Source: Mesorhizobium sp. NZP2077
GTDB lineage: Bacteria; Pseudomonadota; Alphaproteobacteria; Rhizobiales; Rhizobiaceae
Reading direction: 5' to 3'
DNA length: 64,000 nucleotides
Assembly (NCBI RefSeq): GCF_013170805.1
Contig: NZ_CP051293.1
Coordinates: 1,928,001 to 1,992,000, forward strand
Positions within the stretch are counted from its first letter, which is position 1. Each line of letters opens with the position of its first letter. The position numbers and the translations under genes are program-made. This document shows positions 52,364 to 61,074 of the stretch, in pieces. Under the pieces are notes generated by a model. That model did no database searches and had not been told where the DNA came from. It saw nothing but the letters and a program-made list of their open reading frames with translations.

Positions 52364-54511
52364 TTACTTCGCCGGGATTGTCAGCGTCGCGCCGAGCTTG
52401 AGCTGGTGAGGCCTTTGACCCTTGTTGGCCTCGTAGATGAGTTTCCACTTGGTCGCGTCGCCATAGGCTTGCTTGGCCAGATCCCAATAGGTATCGCCGG
52501 CGACGATAACATGGCTGCCTGTGGCTGGTGCGGCTTCCGCGGGCTTTGCCGGTTCGACAGGCTTTGCGGGTTCTGCCGGCGCGGGCGCCGCGGGTGCAGG
52601 AGCAGGTTCAGCCGGTTTTGCCGGTTCGGCTGGTGCCGGTGCCGGAGCAGCGGGAGCCGGCGGGGCCGGTGGCGGCGGTGCTGCCTCCGTCGATATGGCC
52701 GGTGGCGTGTTGGCGATATCGCCCGAGTTGGCGGGCAGTTCCGGCATTGCAGGGGCGGCATCCGCGGGCTTTGCCGGTTCAGCCGGCTTGGCGGCCTCGG
52801 CTGGCGCTGGCGTTGCAGGAGCGGGCGCCGGGGTTGCCGGCGCGGTCTCGGCTGGCTTGGCAGGCTCGGCGGCAGGTGCTGCCGGTGCTGCGGCAACGGT
52901 CGCGGCGATCTCGGTGATGCGGCCGTCGAGCCTGGGCGTGTAGGGCCGGTGGGCGGCGAGATAGTCGGCAACGACCTGTTCGAGACCGGGACCATAATCA
53001 TAGGCGTTCTTGGCCTTTTCGGCGAAGATTTTGTAGCCGTCGCCGCCCTGGCGGACATAGTTGTTGGTGGCGACGAGATAGTCCTTGTCGGGATTGATCG
53101 GCGTCCAGGCGCCGTTCTCCATCACTTCGACGGATTTGACGCGGCCGGCATTGGGCGCGACCGACTTGTCGAAGGAATATTTGAGGCCCGCCACCTGCGG
53201 GAAGCGGCCGGCGCCGTCCTCGATCTGGCTGAGGCCGCCTTCGAGACCGGCCACCAGGTCCTTACCGGAAATCTGGAAGGTCGCCAGCGTGTTCTGGAAC
53301 GGCAGCACGGTCAGCACCTCACCCATGGTGACGGTGCCCTTGTCGATCGAGGCGCGCAGGCCGCCACCATTGGAGATGACGATCTCGACACCCTGTCCCT
53401 TGACGCGGTCGAGGATGGCGTCGGAGACGAGGTTGCCCATCGCGCATTCCTTGGCGCGGCAATTCTCGCGGCTGCCGTCGATGACGTCGGTGGTCTCGGC
53501 CACTTCCTTGTTCTTCAGGGCCTCGATCGGTGCGCCAAGTTCCTTGATGCGGGCGAGCACGGCGGGATCGGGAGTGATCGACTTGTCGAGATAGATCGGG
53601 TCGCCGCTGGCCGATTTGACGACGCCATTGTCGTCGAACACGATCTTGAACTCACCGAGATATTTCGAATAGGAGGCCGCCTGCACGACCGGCACCTTGT
53701 AGCCGTCGGGATTGTCCACCATCGTCGGATAGGGGCCTTCTGCCTTCGGGTCGGTGTTCGACAGAAGCGAGTGGCTGTGGCCACCGACGACGACATCGAT
53801 GCCCGGGATCTTGGCAATGACATCGCGCTCGCGCCGATAGCCGATATGGGTGACGGCGATGATCTTGTTGACGCCTTGCGCCTTCAGCTTCTCGACCTCG
53901 GCGGTGATCGACTTGACGTCGTCCGCGATGGCGATGTTGGGGCCGGGCGAGGCGAGTTCCGGCGTGTCGTTGGTGACGGCGCCGATGATGCCGATCTTCT
54001 GTCCGCCGACCTCGACGACGATCGACGGCTTGATCTTGCCGGCTGCGCCGGATTTGTCGTTGGGCACGACATTGGCACTGACGATCGGGAACTTCGCCTT
54101 GTCGAGGAAAGGCACCAGCGCGCTCTCGCCGTCGTCGAATTCGTGGTTGCCGAGCGTCACCGCGTCGGGCTTTATCTGATTGAGGAATTCCTCTTCCACG
54201 GTGCCTTTGTAGGTGGTGTAGAACAGCGATCCCTGGAAGCTGTCGCCGGCATTGAGCAGCAGCACGTTCTGACCTTCGAGCTTCTTGCGTTCCTGGGCGA
54301 CCGCCGTGATCAGCCGGCCGGCGCCGCCGATGCATTCGCCCTTGGTTTCTTCATCGGCCGAACAGGTCGATTCGTATTTGTTGTTGCCTTCGATGCGGCT
54401 GTGCCAATCATTGAAATGCAAAATGTTCAGTGTGTAGTCGGCAAAGGATGCGCCGGCCGACAGGCCAAGCGTCGATACGGACAGGGCGGCAATGGCGGCA
54501 AATTTCTTCAT
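52364..54511 (-). CDS. 5'-nucleotidase/UDP-sugar hydrolase with proline-alanine linker and C-terminal LysM
   Basis: 715 residues from ATG 54511, behind GGGAG. A signal peptide (about 1-22) leads to a calcineurin-like phosphodiesterase domain: ILHFNDWHSRIEGN (about 28), TLGNHEFDDGES (about 117), and VVGGHSHSLL. The 5'-nucleotidase C-terminal domain follows, with ISNGGGLRASIDKGTV. Then about 140 residues of Ala/Pro/Glu/Lys repeats, and a final LysM (HVIVAGDTYWDLAKQAYGDATKWKLIYEANKG). Such fusions anchor the periplasmic enzyme to peptidoglycan; it dephosphorylates nucleotides or hydrolyses UDP-sugars. Confidence 0.92.
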   Translation of the reverse strand: MKKFAAIAALSVSTLGLSAGASFADYTLNILHFNDWHSRIEGNNKYESTCSADEETKGECIGGAGRLITAVAQERKKLEGQNVLLLNAGDSFQGSLFYTTYKGTVEEEFLNQIKPDAVTLGNHEFDDGESALVPFLDKAKFPIVSANVVPNDKSGAAGKIKPSIVVEVGGQKIGIIGAVTNDTPELASPGPNIAIADDVKSITAEVEKLKAQGVNKIIAVTHIGYRRERDVIAKIPGIDVVVGGHSHSLLSNTDPKAEGPYPTMVDNPDGYKVPVVQAASYSKYLGEFKIVFDDNGVVKSASGDPIYLDKSITPDPAVLARIKELGAPIEALKNKEVAETTDVIDGSRENCRAKECAMGNLVSDAILDRVKGQGVEIVISNGGGLRASIDKGTVTMGEVLTVLPFQNTLATFQISGKDLVAGLEGGLSQIEDGAGRFPQVAGLKYSFDKSVAPNAGRVKSVEVMENGAWTPINPDKDYLVATNNYVRQGGDGYKIFAEKAKNAYDYGPGLEQVVADYLAAHRPYTPRLDGRITEIAATVAAAPAAPAAEPAKPAETAPATPAPAPATPAPAEAAKPAEPAKPADAAPAMPELPANSGDIANTPPAISTEAAPPPPAPPAPAAPAPAPAEPAKPAEPAPAPAAPAPAEPAKPVEPAKPAEAAPATGSHVIVAGDTYWDLAKQAYGDATKWKLIYEANKGQRPHQLKLGATLTIPAK

Positions 54512-54625
54512 CTTCGTCTCCCGGTAGGCTGACCAGAGGCGTTTAGCGCCTTTGCTTGACTGGGGTATAACAGCCAGCGTTTTGACCATGTTCCCATCGC
54601 GTTCCGGCTGACGCAAGCGGAAATG

Positions 54626-54688
54626 CCGGGGGTTGTTTGCAAGCGCACAACCGGGGGTATTTGCCGGCGAAAAACCCGGGGTATTTGC
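54626..54688. repeat. Three tandem CCGGGGGTATTTGC-type motifs
   Basis: Units at 54626-54640, 54651-54664 and 54675-54688, spaced 25 and 24 bases. On the minus strand, the strand of the nucleotidase, they read GCAAATACCCC. They lie between the omp10-like terminator and the nucleotidase start, so they may be operator-like direct repeats for that gene. Confidence 0.55.
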
Positions 54689-54694
54689 AAATGC

Positions 54695-54729
54695 AAAAAA
54701 GGACGGCGGCCACAGGGCCGCCGTCCTTT
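54695..54729 (-). terminator. Intrinsic terminator of the Omp10-like lipoprotein gene
   Basis: 11-bp perfect stem (54701-54711 with 54716-54726) extended by an A/T stretch; six T follow on the minus strand. It begins 19 bases after the stop codon. Confidence 0.9.
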
Positions 54730-54747
54730 AGCTCGGTTAGTGCTGGT

Positions 54748-55125
54748 TCAAGTACGACGTGTAAACACGAAGTTCTTGCCGGCCGAGTCCGTGCAGTTGA
54801 GCTGGTTGATGGACACCATCAGGCAGTTGGTGTTGATCTGCGTGTGGCGGATCAACGAGGTGCCGGTGATCTCGAGCGATGTGGCGCCGGTCATGGTGTA
54901 AGTGCCCTCGGCGAACGGCTCTCCGGTCTCGGCGGAAACAGTCTTGTATTTTCCGCCGTTGAATGTCGAAAGCGCCTTGCCCGTGCCGTCGATCCACGAG
55001 CCTTCGACGCCTTTCGGCGCCGCCGCCATCGGCGGCTCATTGGGCCCGCTGGTCGTACAGGCAGCAAGCCCCGCCAACGCAACGGCTGCGACGCTCATCG
55101 AAAGACTCTTGCGTGCAATATTCAT
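54748..55125 (-). CDS. Omp10-like outer membrane lipoprotein
   Basis: 125 residues. A lipobox LAGLAAC near residue 22 marks a lipoprotein signal peptide. The mature part, GSWIDGTGKALSTFNGGKYKTVS and LNCTDSAGKNF, matches the Brucella Omp10 lipoprotein family, with the paired cysteines. Found in the outer membrane of Rhizobiales; function unknown. Starts at ATG 55125 behind GAGGAGAGGG. Confidence 0.85.
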   Translation of the reverse strand: MNIARKSLSMSVAAVALAGLAACTTSGPNEPPMAAAPKGVEGSWIDGTGKALSTFNGGKYKTVSAETGEPFAEGTYTMTGATSLEITGTSLIRHTQINTNCLMVSINQLNCTDSAGKNFVFTRRT

Positions 55126-55151
55126 ATGAAAACCCTCTCCTCAGTCCGCAT

Positions 55152-55187
55152 GCCTTCAATCGCCCGATTTCCGGGCGATTGCAAGGC
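55152..55187 (-). other. Long hairpin downstream of homospermidine synthase
   Basis: CAATCGCCCG/CGGGCGATTG (55157-55166 with 55172-55181) extended by a GCCTT/AAGGC pair with one bulge. There is no T-run after it on the minus strand, so it is a probable stability element or Rho-dependent stop rather than an intrinsic terminator. Confidence 0.5.
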
Positions 55188-55210
55188 AGGGGCGGGTGTT
55201 CTGCTGAGTG

Positions 55211-56656
55211 CTATCGGACGAGGATGTTGCGGAATTGCCACGGGTCGCTGCGGTCGAGGTCCTCCGGGAAGAGGCCCGGGCGCCTGTCGAGCGGCGTCCA
55301 GTCGGTGTAATGGCCTTCGACCGGTCCGAGATAGGGCGCCTGCACTTCCAGGCAGCGCTTGTAGTCCATCTCGTCGGCCTCGACGATGCCGGCATCCGGG
55401 TTTTCCAGGGCCCAGACCATGCCGGCGAGAACGGCCGAAGTGACCTGCATGCCAGTGGCATTCTGATAGGGCGCCAGCTTGCGCGCCTCGGCGAGCGAGA
55501 GGTGCGAGCCGTACCAGTAGGCATTCTTGTCGTGGCCGTAGAGCAGGACGCCGAGTTCGTCGACACCGTCGACCAACTCGTTCTCGTCGAGCACGTGGTG
55601 CACGGCTTGAGGCTTGCCGGCGGCGCCGAACATTTCGTCCAGCGACAGCATCGCGTCGTTGCAGGGGTGGTAGGCGTAGTGGCAGGTGGGGCGGTACTGA
55701 ACCTTGCCCTTCTTGGAGCGCACGGTGAAGAAATCGGCGATCGAGATCGCCTCGTTGTGCGTCACCAGCAGGCCGTATTGCGGGCCCGGCGTCGGGCACC
55801 AGGAGCGCACGCGCGTGTTGGCGCCGGGCTGCTCCAGATAGATCGCGGCCTTGGAGCCGTGCTTGTGCTTCTTGCCGTTCTTCGGCATCCACTTCTCATG
55901 CGTGCCCCAACCGAGCTCGGCCGGCTGCAGGCCTTCGGAGATGAAGCCCTCGACCGACCAGGTGTTCCAGAACACATCCATCGGCTTCGGCTTCTTGGCG
56001 CGCTGGGTGTCGCGCTCGGCGATGTGGATGCCCTTGACGCCGGCCTTCTTCATCAGCTTGGCCCAGCCCTCGCGGTCGTCCTGCGCGGGCTCAGAGAATT
56101 CCAGGTCAAGATCGGTGGCGAGGTTCACCAGCGCCTGCTTGACGAACCACGAAACCATGCCGGGGTTGGCGCCGCAGGTGGAGACGGCGGTGGCGCCGCC
56201 AGGCTTGTCGTGCTTCTCCTTGATCAGCGCTTCGCGCAGCGCATAGTTGGTGCGGCTGGCATTGTCGGCCTTGGCGTCGAAATAAAAGCCGAGCCACGGC
56301 TCGACGACGGTGTCGATGTAGAGCACGCCGAGCTTGCGGCAGAGGCGCATCAGGTCCACCGAGCCGGTATCGACCGACAAATTGATGCAAAAGCCCTGGC
56401 CGCCGCCATTGGTCAGCAGCGGCGTCAGAAGCTTCTTGTAGTTCTTCTCGCTCACCGCTTCCTGGACGAAGGCGATGCCGCGCTCGTCGAGCAGCTTGCG
56501 GTCGGTGTCGCGCGGGTCGAGGACCGTCATGCGCGACTTGTCGAACTTGAAATGGCGTTCGAGGAGAGGCAGCGTTCCCCGGCCGATCGAACCGAAGCCG
56601 ATCATCACCACGGGGCCGGTAATCTCACCGTAAACGGGCCAGTTTTCATTCGCCAT
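55211..56656 (-). CDS. hss: Homospermidine synthase
   Basis: 481 residues from ATG 56656, with GGAGTG upstream; ATG 56680 is an alternative. An N-terminal Rossmann motif VVMIGFGSIGRGTLPLL (about residue 17) binds NAD. DTVVEPWLGFYFD and CGANPGMVSWFVKQAL are typical of the deoxyhypusine synthase-like homospermidine synthases. It makes sym-homospermidine from putrescine, the main polyamine of many rhizobia. Confidence 0.94.
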   Translation of the reverse strand: MANENWPVYGEITGPVVMIGFGSIGRGTLPLLERHFKFDKSRMTVLDPRDTDRKLLDERGIAFVQEAVSEKNYKKLLTPLLTNGGGQGFCINLSVDTGSVDLMRLCRKLGVLYIDTVVEPWLGFYFDAKADNASRTNYALREALIKEKHDKPGGATAVSTCGANPGMVSWFVKQALVNLATDLDLEFSEPAQDDREGWAKLMKKAGVKGIHIAERDTQRAKKPKPMDVFWNTWSVEGFISEGLQPAELGWGTHEKWMPKNGKKHKHGSKAAIYLEQPGANTRVRSWCPTPGPQYGLLVTHNEAISIADFFTVRSKKGKVQYRPTCHYAYHPCNDAMLSLDEMFGAAGKPQAVHHVLDENELVDGVDELGVLLYGHDKNAYWYGSHLSLAEARKLAPYQNATGMQVTSAVLAGMVWALENPDAGIVEADEMDYKRCLEVQAPYLGPVEGHYTDWTPLDRRPGLFPEDLDRSDPWQFRNILVR

Positions 56657-56881
56657 TTTATCGAGCACTCCTTCGGACATATGCAAAAACCAGGCAAACA
56701 CCTGCAAAACCAGAGGGCATTTTCGCCCAACGGTCATGCGCTACATCACAGATCATTGTCATAAACCAGCGAAAAGCGCCAACCCGGGCTAGCCGTCCCT
56801 GGCCATGTGGTTAAGGACCGAGATCAGCCGGTCGCGGTCCGATGTCAGGCCCTTATAGTCGAGTTGGTCGAGGTCGAGCGC

Positions 56882-57727
56882 TTAGAGCTGGGCGGCAAAA
56901 GACACTGCGAGCGTCGCCCGGTCGGGGTGCCGCGCCAGCACGGCGAGCGGGTCGAGATGGATGCGGATGGTGAACAGGATGTCGCGTGAGGACGGCAATT
57001 TGCGCAGCGTCTGACGCTCGACGCGGATGAAGCCGTGCGCCTTGACGTCACCGTCGGGGAAGCGCGTCGGCCGGTTGGTGGCGCGGTCGATGCGCTCGAC
57101 ATTCGATAGTGGATGGTAGAGCGCATTGTCGGCCTGGATCGACCAGTTGAAGCGCTCGACCGCCTGGCCCTGCAGGCCGTCGAACATGCGGTTGATCAAT
57201 GCGGCAGGGCGCGTGCCCGGGCCGAAGCCCGGCACGGGTTCGTGGATCTGCTGCAGCGGCTTGCCGAACTTTTCGAGCAGCGACCAGGATGAGGGAAAGC
57301 ATAACGAACCCGCCGCGAGCCGCCAGCCGCTGTCGTCGCGGCGCATCAGGATCAGGTCTTCCTGGACCAGCAGCGAGGCAGCGACCAGCGGCGCGTCGGC
57401 AAGGTCCGAAGGCAAAGCAGGGTGGTTCGCGGCGCCCACGACCTCGACACCCGCATCGGTGCGGCGATGGGTGTGCGGAAATCGCTCCGGCAGGTAGGCG
57501 CCGAGCAAGTCGAGCACTTCGCGTTGGGCGTCGCGCGTGCCGTCCTCCTCGACGAAGACCCGCTCGGGGATTTCAGCATAAAGCCGGCGCTTCTCGGCGA
57601 GATAGGGCAGAAGATGGTCGTCGACCTCGATCCAGTTTGCCGGCTCAAGGGGCTTCAGCCCGATGTTGAACAGCTTCGACGAGCCGTCATAGGGGGTGTG
57701 GGTGGGCAGGGCCTCGACCAAGCTCAT
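56882..57727 (-). CDS. DUF3445 protein, heme-dependent oxidative N-demethylase-like, with early stop
   Basis: 281 residues from ATG 57727. FNIGLKPLEPANWIEVDD, EDLILMRRDDSGWRLAAGSLCFPSSWSLLEKFGKPLQQIHEPVPGF and INRMFDGL are family signatures; known members are heme enzymes that demethylate amines. The TAA at 56882-56884 ends the frame, but the next 30 codons in the same frame read ALDLDQLDYKGLTSDRDRLI and end at a TAG (56789-56791). The extension looks like the normal family C-terminus, so the stop may be a recent nonsense change or sequencing error. It overlaps the YciI gene by 4 bases. Confidence 0.82.
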   Translation of the reverse strand: MSLVEALPTHTPYDGSSKLFNIGLKPLEPANWIEVDDHLLPYLAEKRRLYAEIPERVFVEEDGTRDAQREVLDLLGAYLPERFPHTHRRTDAGVEVVGAANHPALPSDLADAPLVAASLLVQEDLILMRRDDSGWRLAAGSLCFPSSWSLLEKFGKPLQQIHEPVPGFGPGTRPAALINRMFDGLQGQAVERFNWSIQADNALYHPLSNVERIDRATNRPTRFPDGDVKAHGFIRVERQTLRKLPSSRDILFTIRIHLDPLAVLARHPDRATLAVSFAAQL

Positions 57728-58011
57728 GCTTCCTTGAAAGCGTCGAGACTGGCGGCGGTCATCCTGGCCAGGAATTCGGTGACATCGTAGTCCGCGGCGC
57801 CTGCCTTGGCGAAAGGGTCGGCAGCTAGCCTCTCGTCGAGGATATCGCGCGGGCATTGGGCGATGATGACGCCGCCGGTACGCGGTTTCTTCGGCCCGGA
57901 GGCGATGAAGACGCCCTCCGCATAGCAGGCCTTCAGCCATTCGATATGCGCCGCCTGCAAGCGGTCGATCTCGGTCAGAGGCACCTTGTAGTTCAGCGAA
58001 ACGACGAACAT
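57724..58011 (-). CDS. YciI family protein
   Basis: 95 residues, a single YciI (ferredoxin-like alpha/beta) domain, with HIEWLKACYAEGVFIASGPKKPRTGGVIIA (about residues 22-51) including the conserved histidine and aspartate region (PFAKAGAADYDVTEF). Its function is generally unknown; some relatives are dehalogenases. It starts behind AGGAGA and is coupled to the DUF3445 gene by a 4-base overlap, suggesting joint function. Confidence 0.85.
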   Translation of the reverse strand: MFVVSLNYKVPLTEIDRLQAAHIEWLKACYAEGVFIASGPKKPRTGGVIIAQCPRDILDERLAADPFAKAGAADYDVTEFLARMTAASLDAFKEA

Positions 58012-58024
58012 GGCATTCTCCTGG

Positions 58025-58687
58025 TCACGCCAGCCTTGCGGGGATCAGGCCGCGCAGCGAATTGCCGACAAAGAGTACCTTGGCCGACTTCAGATCATCG
58101 TAGGTGTAGATCGCTTCCGCCGCCCGGCCTTCATCCAGAAGCTCGGCGCGCAATACGCCAGGCAGCAGGCCGCAATCGAGCCGGGGCGTTGCCAGCACGC
58201 CGTCGCCGAAATCGGCGAAGACGTTGGTGATGGTTCCTTCGCAGATTTCGCCGCGCTCATTGGCCAGGATCACCTCGTCGGCCTGGGTGATGAGATATTC
58301 GGAGCGGGCGTGGGTGTAGAGGTGGCGCCGGCTGGTCTTGTGGCGCAGCAGCGTATTGCCGGAATCGAGCCGCGTCCGCGCCAGCCGCAGCTTCCAGACC
58401 TTGTCGGCAGCGAGCGGTTCGTAGGGGTGCGCCGAGGCGGTGGCTTCGCCGTTGCGCGCCAAAGCGAGCCGCGTGCGCATGGCGGTTCGGGACCCGTCGA
58501 CGGCGTTGCCCAGCACGGCGCCTATTCCCTGCGGACCGCAGGCGAAGCCGAGTTCCGCCGCCGAGCCATAGAGGCGCACAAGGTGGCGATCGAAGCGCAG
58601 GAAGCCCGTCTCCGGCTGCCAGCGCATGGTCTCGATCAGCTCGAAATCGGCGGCGTCCCCGTCGCGAAGCGGGCTTTGAGCAGACAC
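58025..58687 (-). CDS. pabC: Aminotransferase class IV, 4-amino-4-deoxychorismate lyase-like
   Basis: 220 residues. The PLP lysine is in LLRHKTSRRHLY (about residue 116), EVILANERGEICEGTITNVFADFGDG (about 137) and the C-terminal TPRLDCGLLPGVLRAELL identify a class IV fold. It probably cleaves aminodeoxychorismate to p-aminobenzoate and pyruvate in folate synthesis. It overlaps the pabB end by 52 bases, so translation is coupled. Confidence 0.88.
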   Translation of the reverse strand: MSAQSPLRDGDAADFELIETMRWQPETGFLRFDRHLVRLYGSAAELGFACGPQGIGAVLGNAVDGSRTAMRTRLALARNGEATASAHPYEPLAADKVWKLRLARTRLDSGNTLLRHKTSRRHLYTHARSEYLITQADEVILANERGEICEGTITNVFADFGDGVLATPRLDCGLLPGVLRAELLDEGRAAEAIYTYDDLKSAKVLFVGNSLRGLIPARLA

Positions 58688-59781
58688 TCCTGATACTCCT
58701 CCTCAGGCGTCGAATCGAAGACGATGCCGCCGCCGACATTGTAGACGGCCTCGCCATTGGCGAAGAGCGAGATGGTGCGGATCGCCACGGAAAAACGCAT
58801 CGTGCCGCCGGGCGCAATCCAGCCGATGGCGCCGCAATAGACATCACGCGGCGTGCCCTCCAGGTCGTGCAGGATCTCCATGGCACGGATTTTGGGCGCT
58901 CCGGTGATCGAGCCACAGGGAAAGAGGGCTGCAAAGATCTGGTGGATCGAGAGCCCCGGCAGCAGCTTCGCCCTGACGTCGCTCACCATCTGATGGACGG
59001 TCGGGTAGCTCTCGATGCGGAACAGTTCCGGCACCTCCAGCGTGCCGACCTCGCTGATCAGCGAGATGTCGTTGCGCAGGAGGTCGACGATCATCCGGTT
59101 CTCGGCCTGGTTCTTTTCGTCATTGCGCAGGAAGGTCTTCTGCCGCTCGTCCTCGGCTTTGGTCGCGCCGCGCGGTGCCGTGCCTTTCATCGGATGGGTC
59201 TCGATCATCCCTGCGGCATCGATCTCGAAGAACAGTTCGGGCGAGCGCGACAGCACGATCGGGTCACCCAGCGCCACCAGCGCGCCATACTTCACCGGCT
59301 GGCGTTCGGTCAGCGCATCGAAAGCGGCAAGCGGATCGCCGGTCCATTGCGCCTGCACCGGAAAGGTCAGATTGCCCTGGTAGCAATCGCCTTGCCTGAT
59401 GTGCTGGTGCAACCGCGAGAACCGCTTCTCGTAATCCTCGAACGACCAGGCCGCCCTTGCATCGAAGATCGGACCGTTCGTTGCCGCTGTGTTGCGCTGT
59501 GGCACTGCTTCCTCGACCGGAGCGTCGAAGACGCCGAGGCGGACCAGCGGCGCGCGACGTCCCTTCGGCAGCAAGGGAACGAGTTTCGGTTCGAGCAGGT
59601 AGCCGGCCTCGTAGGAGAAATAGCCGGCCAGCCATTTGCCGGCATCATGGGCCGCCTGTGCTGCTTGCAACGCCGCCGGGAAGTCCTTCGCCTCACGCGC
59701 GACGATAATGTCGGCCGGCCGGTCGAAAACGAGCTGGCGCGCGCTTTCGTCGTTGCGGAAAATGGCGGCGGGCAGGGACAT
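58636..59781 (-). CDS. pabB: Aminodeoxychorismate synthase component I
   Basis: 381 residues covering the chorismate-binding domain: MKGTAPRG (about residue 178), NRMIVDLLRNDISLISEVGTLEVPELFRIESYPTVHQMVSDV (about 207-248) and GSITGAPKIRAMEIL (about 271). Shorter than classical PabB because the N-terminal anthranilate synthase-type extension is reduced. It aminates chorismate with a glutamine amidotransferase partner (PabA) not present here. Operon with the lyase gene. Confidence 0.92.
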   Translation of the reverse strand: MSLPAAIFRNDESARQLVFDRPADIIVAREAKDFPAALQAAQAAHDAGKWLAGYFSYEAGYLLEPKLVPLLPKGRRAPLVRLGVFDAPVEEAVPQRNTAATNGPIFDARAAWSFEDYEKRFSRLHQHIRQGDCYQGNLTFPVQAQWTGDPLAAFDALTERQPVKYGALVALGDPIVLSRSPELFFEIDAAGMIETHPMKGTAPRGATKAEDERQKTFLRNDEKNQAENRMIVDLLRNDISLISEVGTLEVPELFRIESYPTVHQMVSDVRAKLLPGLSIHQIFAALFPCGSITGAPKIRAMEILHDLEGTPRDVYCGAIGWIAPGGTMRFSVAIRTISLFANGEAVYNVGGGIVFDSTPEEEYQECLLKARFATGTPPISS

Positions 59782-59894
59782 GGGAACCGGGATCGATGAA
59801 GCCGACGATCGCTCTATATGGGGGGCCGCTCGCGTGCAATCGAGGGAACGGCACCTTGCCCCTCAAAGCCGACCTATAGCCGGCCTTGCCTGCC

Positions 59895-59931
59895 AAAAAC
59901 AAAACCGGCGGGCCTTTGGCGCCGCCGGCTT
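59895..59931 (-). terminator. Intrinsic terminator of the helix-hairpin-helix membrane protein gene
   Basis: A CCGGCGGGCC / GGC-CCGCCGG stem with one bulged G and a 3-base loop. On the minus strand it is followed by TTTTGTTTTTGG. It starts 20 bases after the stop codon. Confidence 0.82.
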
Positions 59932-59950
59932 AATAATCCGCCTCCAGCGT

Positions 59951-60715
59951 TCAGGTGTTGCTGGAGGTTCCGGCGCTCGGAAATTGTTTTGCGAATTCCG
60001 CCTCATTGCCGGATGCCAGCAGCTTGGCCTGTTCCACCCAGCGCTCACGCTCGACGCGGCCGCCGAATTGCAGGGCGTGCTCGATTCGCTCGATGTCGGC
60101 GGTAGTCCAGGCGGCGATCTGGGCGAAGGTGGTCACGCCTTGTCCCTTGAGCAGCTTCTCGTTGACCGGGCCGATGCCGATCAGCCGGCGCAGATTGTCT
60201 GGTTTGGCCGCTGCCGGTGCGGCTGGCTTGGGAGCAACTGTCTTGGGAGCAACTGGCTTAGGAGCGGCCGCGCTCTTGGTTGCCGAGCCGGCGGCCGCGG
60301 GTTTGCTCGCCGCGGGTTTGGCTGGATCTGTGGCCTTGGCCGCGGCGGGTTTCGCCGCTGCCGGCTTAGCGGCGGCCGGTTTGGCCGGTGCAGCCTTGGT
60401 TGCCGCCGGAGCGAATTTGGCCGCGGCGGGCGTCGACAGCAGGGCTGCCGGAGGCTGGCTGGCGGCCTTTGCTCCGCCACCCGTGGAAGCCTGCGCGTCG
60501 CGCAACTGGCGCTCGAGGTCGGCGCGTGTCTTGCCGCATGCATTGAGTTCGCCGGTCAGACGGTCGCTGTCGGCGCGCAGCCGGTCGCGCTCGCTGCGGG
60601 TGCGGTCGAGGTCGCCGCGCAGACCGTCGAGCTCACCACGCAGGCGACCCCAGATGAACCAGCCAACCAATACACCCACAAGGAACGCCAGGAGCATGTA
60701 GATAAAAGTGCCCAT
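59951..60715 (-). CDS. Membrane-anchored protein with coiled coil, Ala-Lys-Pro linker and helix-hairpin-helix domain
   Basis: 254 residues. One N-terminal transmembrane helix (about 4-22), a basic/acidic coiled coil (about 25-72), an Ala/Lys/Pro-rich linker (about 90-172) and a C-terminal HhH-like domain, NLRRLIGIGPVNEKLLKGQGVTTFAQIAAWT (about 178-208). The same domain appears at the C-terminus of rhizobial NuoE-like proteins and in flap-endonuclease-like predictions. The function is unknown. The start ATG 60715 has GGAGAG upstream. Confidence 0.8.
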   Translation of the reverse strand: MGTFIYMLLAFLVGVLVGWFIWGRLRGELDGLRGDLDRTRSERDRLRADSDRLTGELNACGKTRADLERQLRDAQASTGGGAKAASQPPAALLSTPAAAKFAPAATKAAPAKPAAAKPAAAKPAAAKATDPAKPAASKPAAAGSATKSAAAPKPVAPKTVAPKPAAPAAAKPDNLRRLIGIGPVNEKLLKGQGVTTFAQIAAWTTADIERIEHALQFGGRVERERWVEQAKLLASGNEAEFAKQFPSAGTSSNT

Positions 60716-61074
60716 TGTCTCTCTCCAGTCAGATCCGTCTGCCGTGGGTCATGACCTTCGGCGATGGACTTCTCGATGATGGTTCCGCGGGTTCGCAGAA
60801 CAGCCGGCCTCGGTTCGAGCGGTCGGCAATCGGCTTTGCTTGCCCATGGCCAACGGCCGTTGTCGCGTTCGCCTGAGCGTCACGTCCGGCTGAGATTTTC
60901 CCTCGCCGATCCGCATGCGCTCCGGCTGAGCTTGCAGCGAAGGCTATCATAGAGCTTGCGGAAAGCTACGGGAAAACGTCCGTCGAGAGTTCTTCAAGAA
61001 CAAATATTTAGCGCAGGAATAGTGCGATCCAAACATGCATTCCGGCTAAACTGTTTTTCGCAGGCTTAGAGGTC
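60716..61074. other. Intergenic region between the HhH protein and pepF
   Basis: 359 bases. No supportable gene: a 73-codon minus-strand frame (60729-60950) has no ribosome binding site or recognisable features. No clear promoter or terminator could be assigned. Confidence 0.45.

Noticed and set aside
52520..52930. Tandem DNA repeat
   Set aside because: The repetition is that of Ala-Pro-Glu-Lys codons in the nucleotidase linker; it is protein low complexity, not an independent DNA element.
52406..54532. A 708-codon plus-strand frame opposite the nucleotidase gene
   Set aside because: Antisense shadow; its Gly/Cys/Arg repeats come from the reverse of the Pro/Ala linker.
60729..60950. 73-codon minus-strand frame
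   Set aside because: No ribosome binding site, no recognised motif, Arg/Ser/Ala-rich like other shadow frames.
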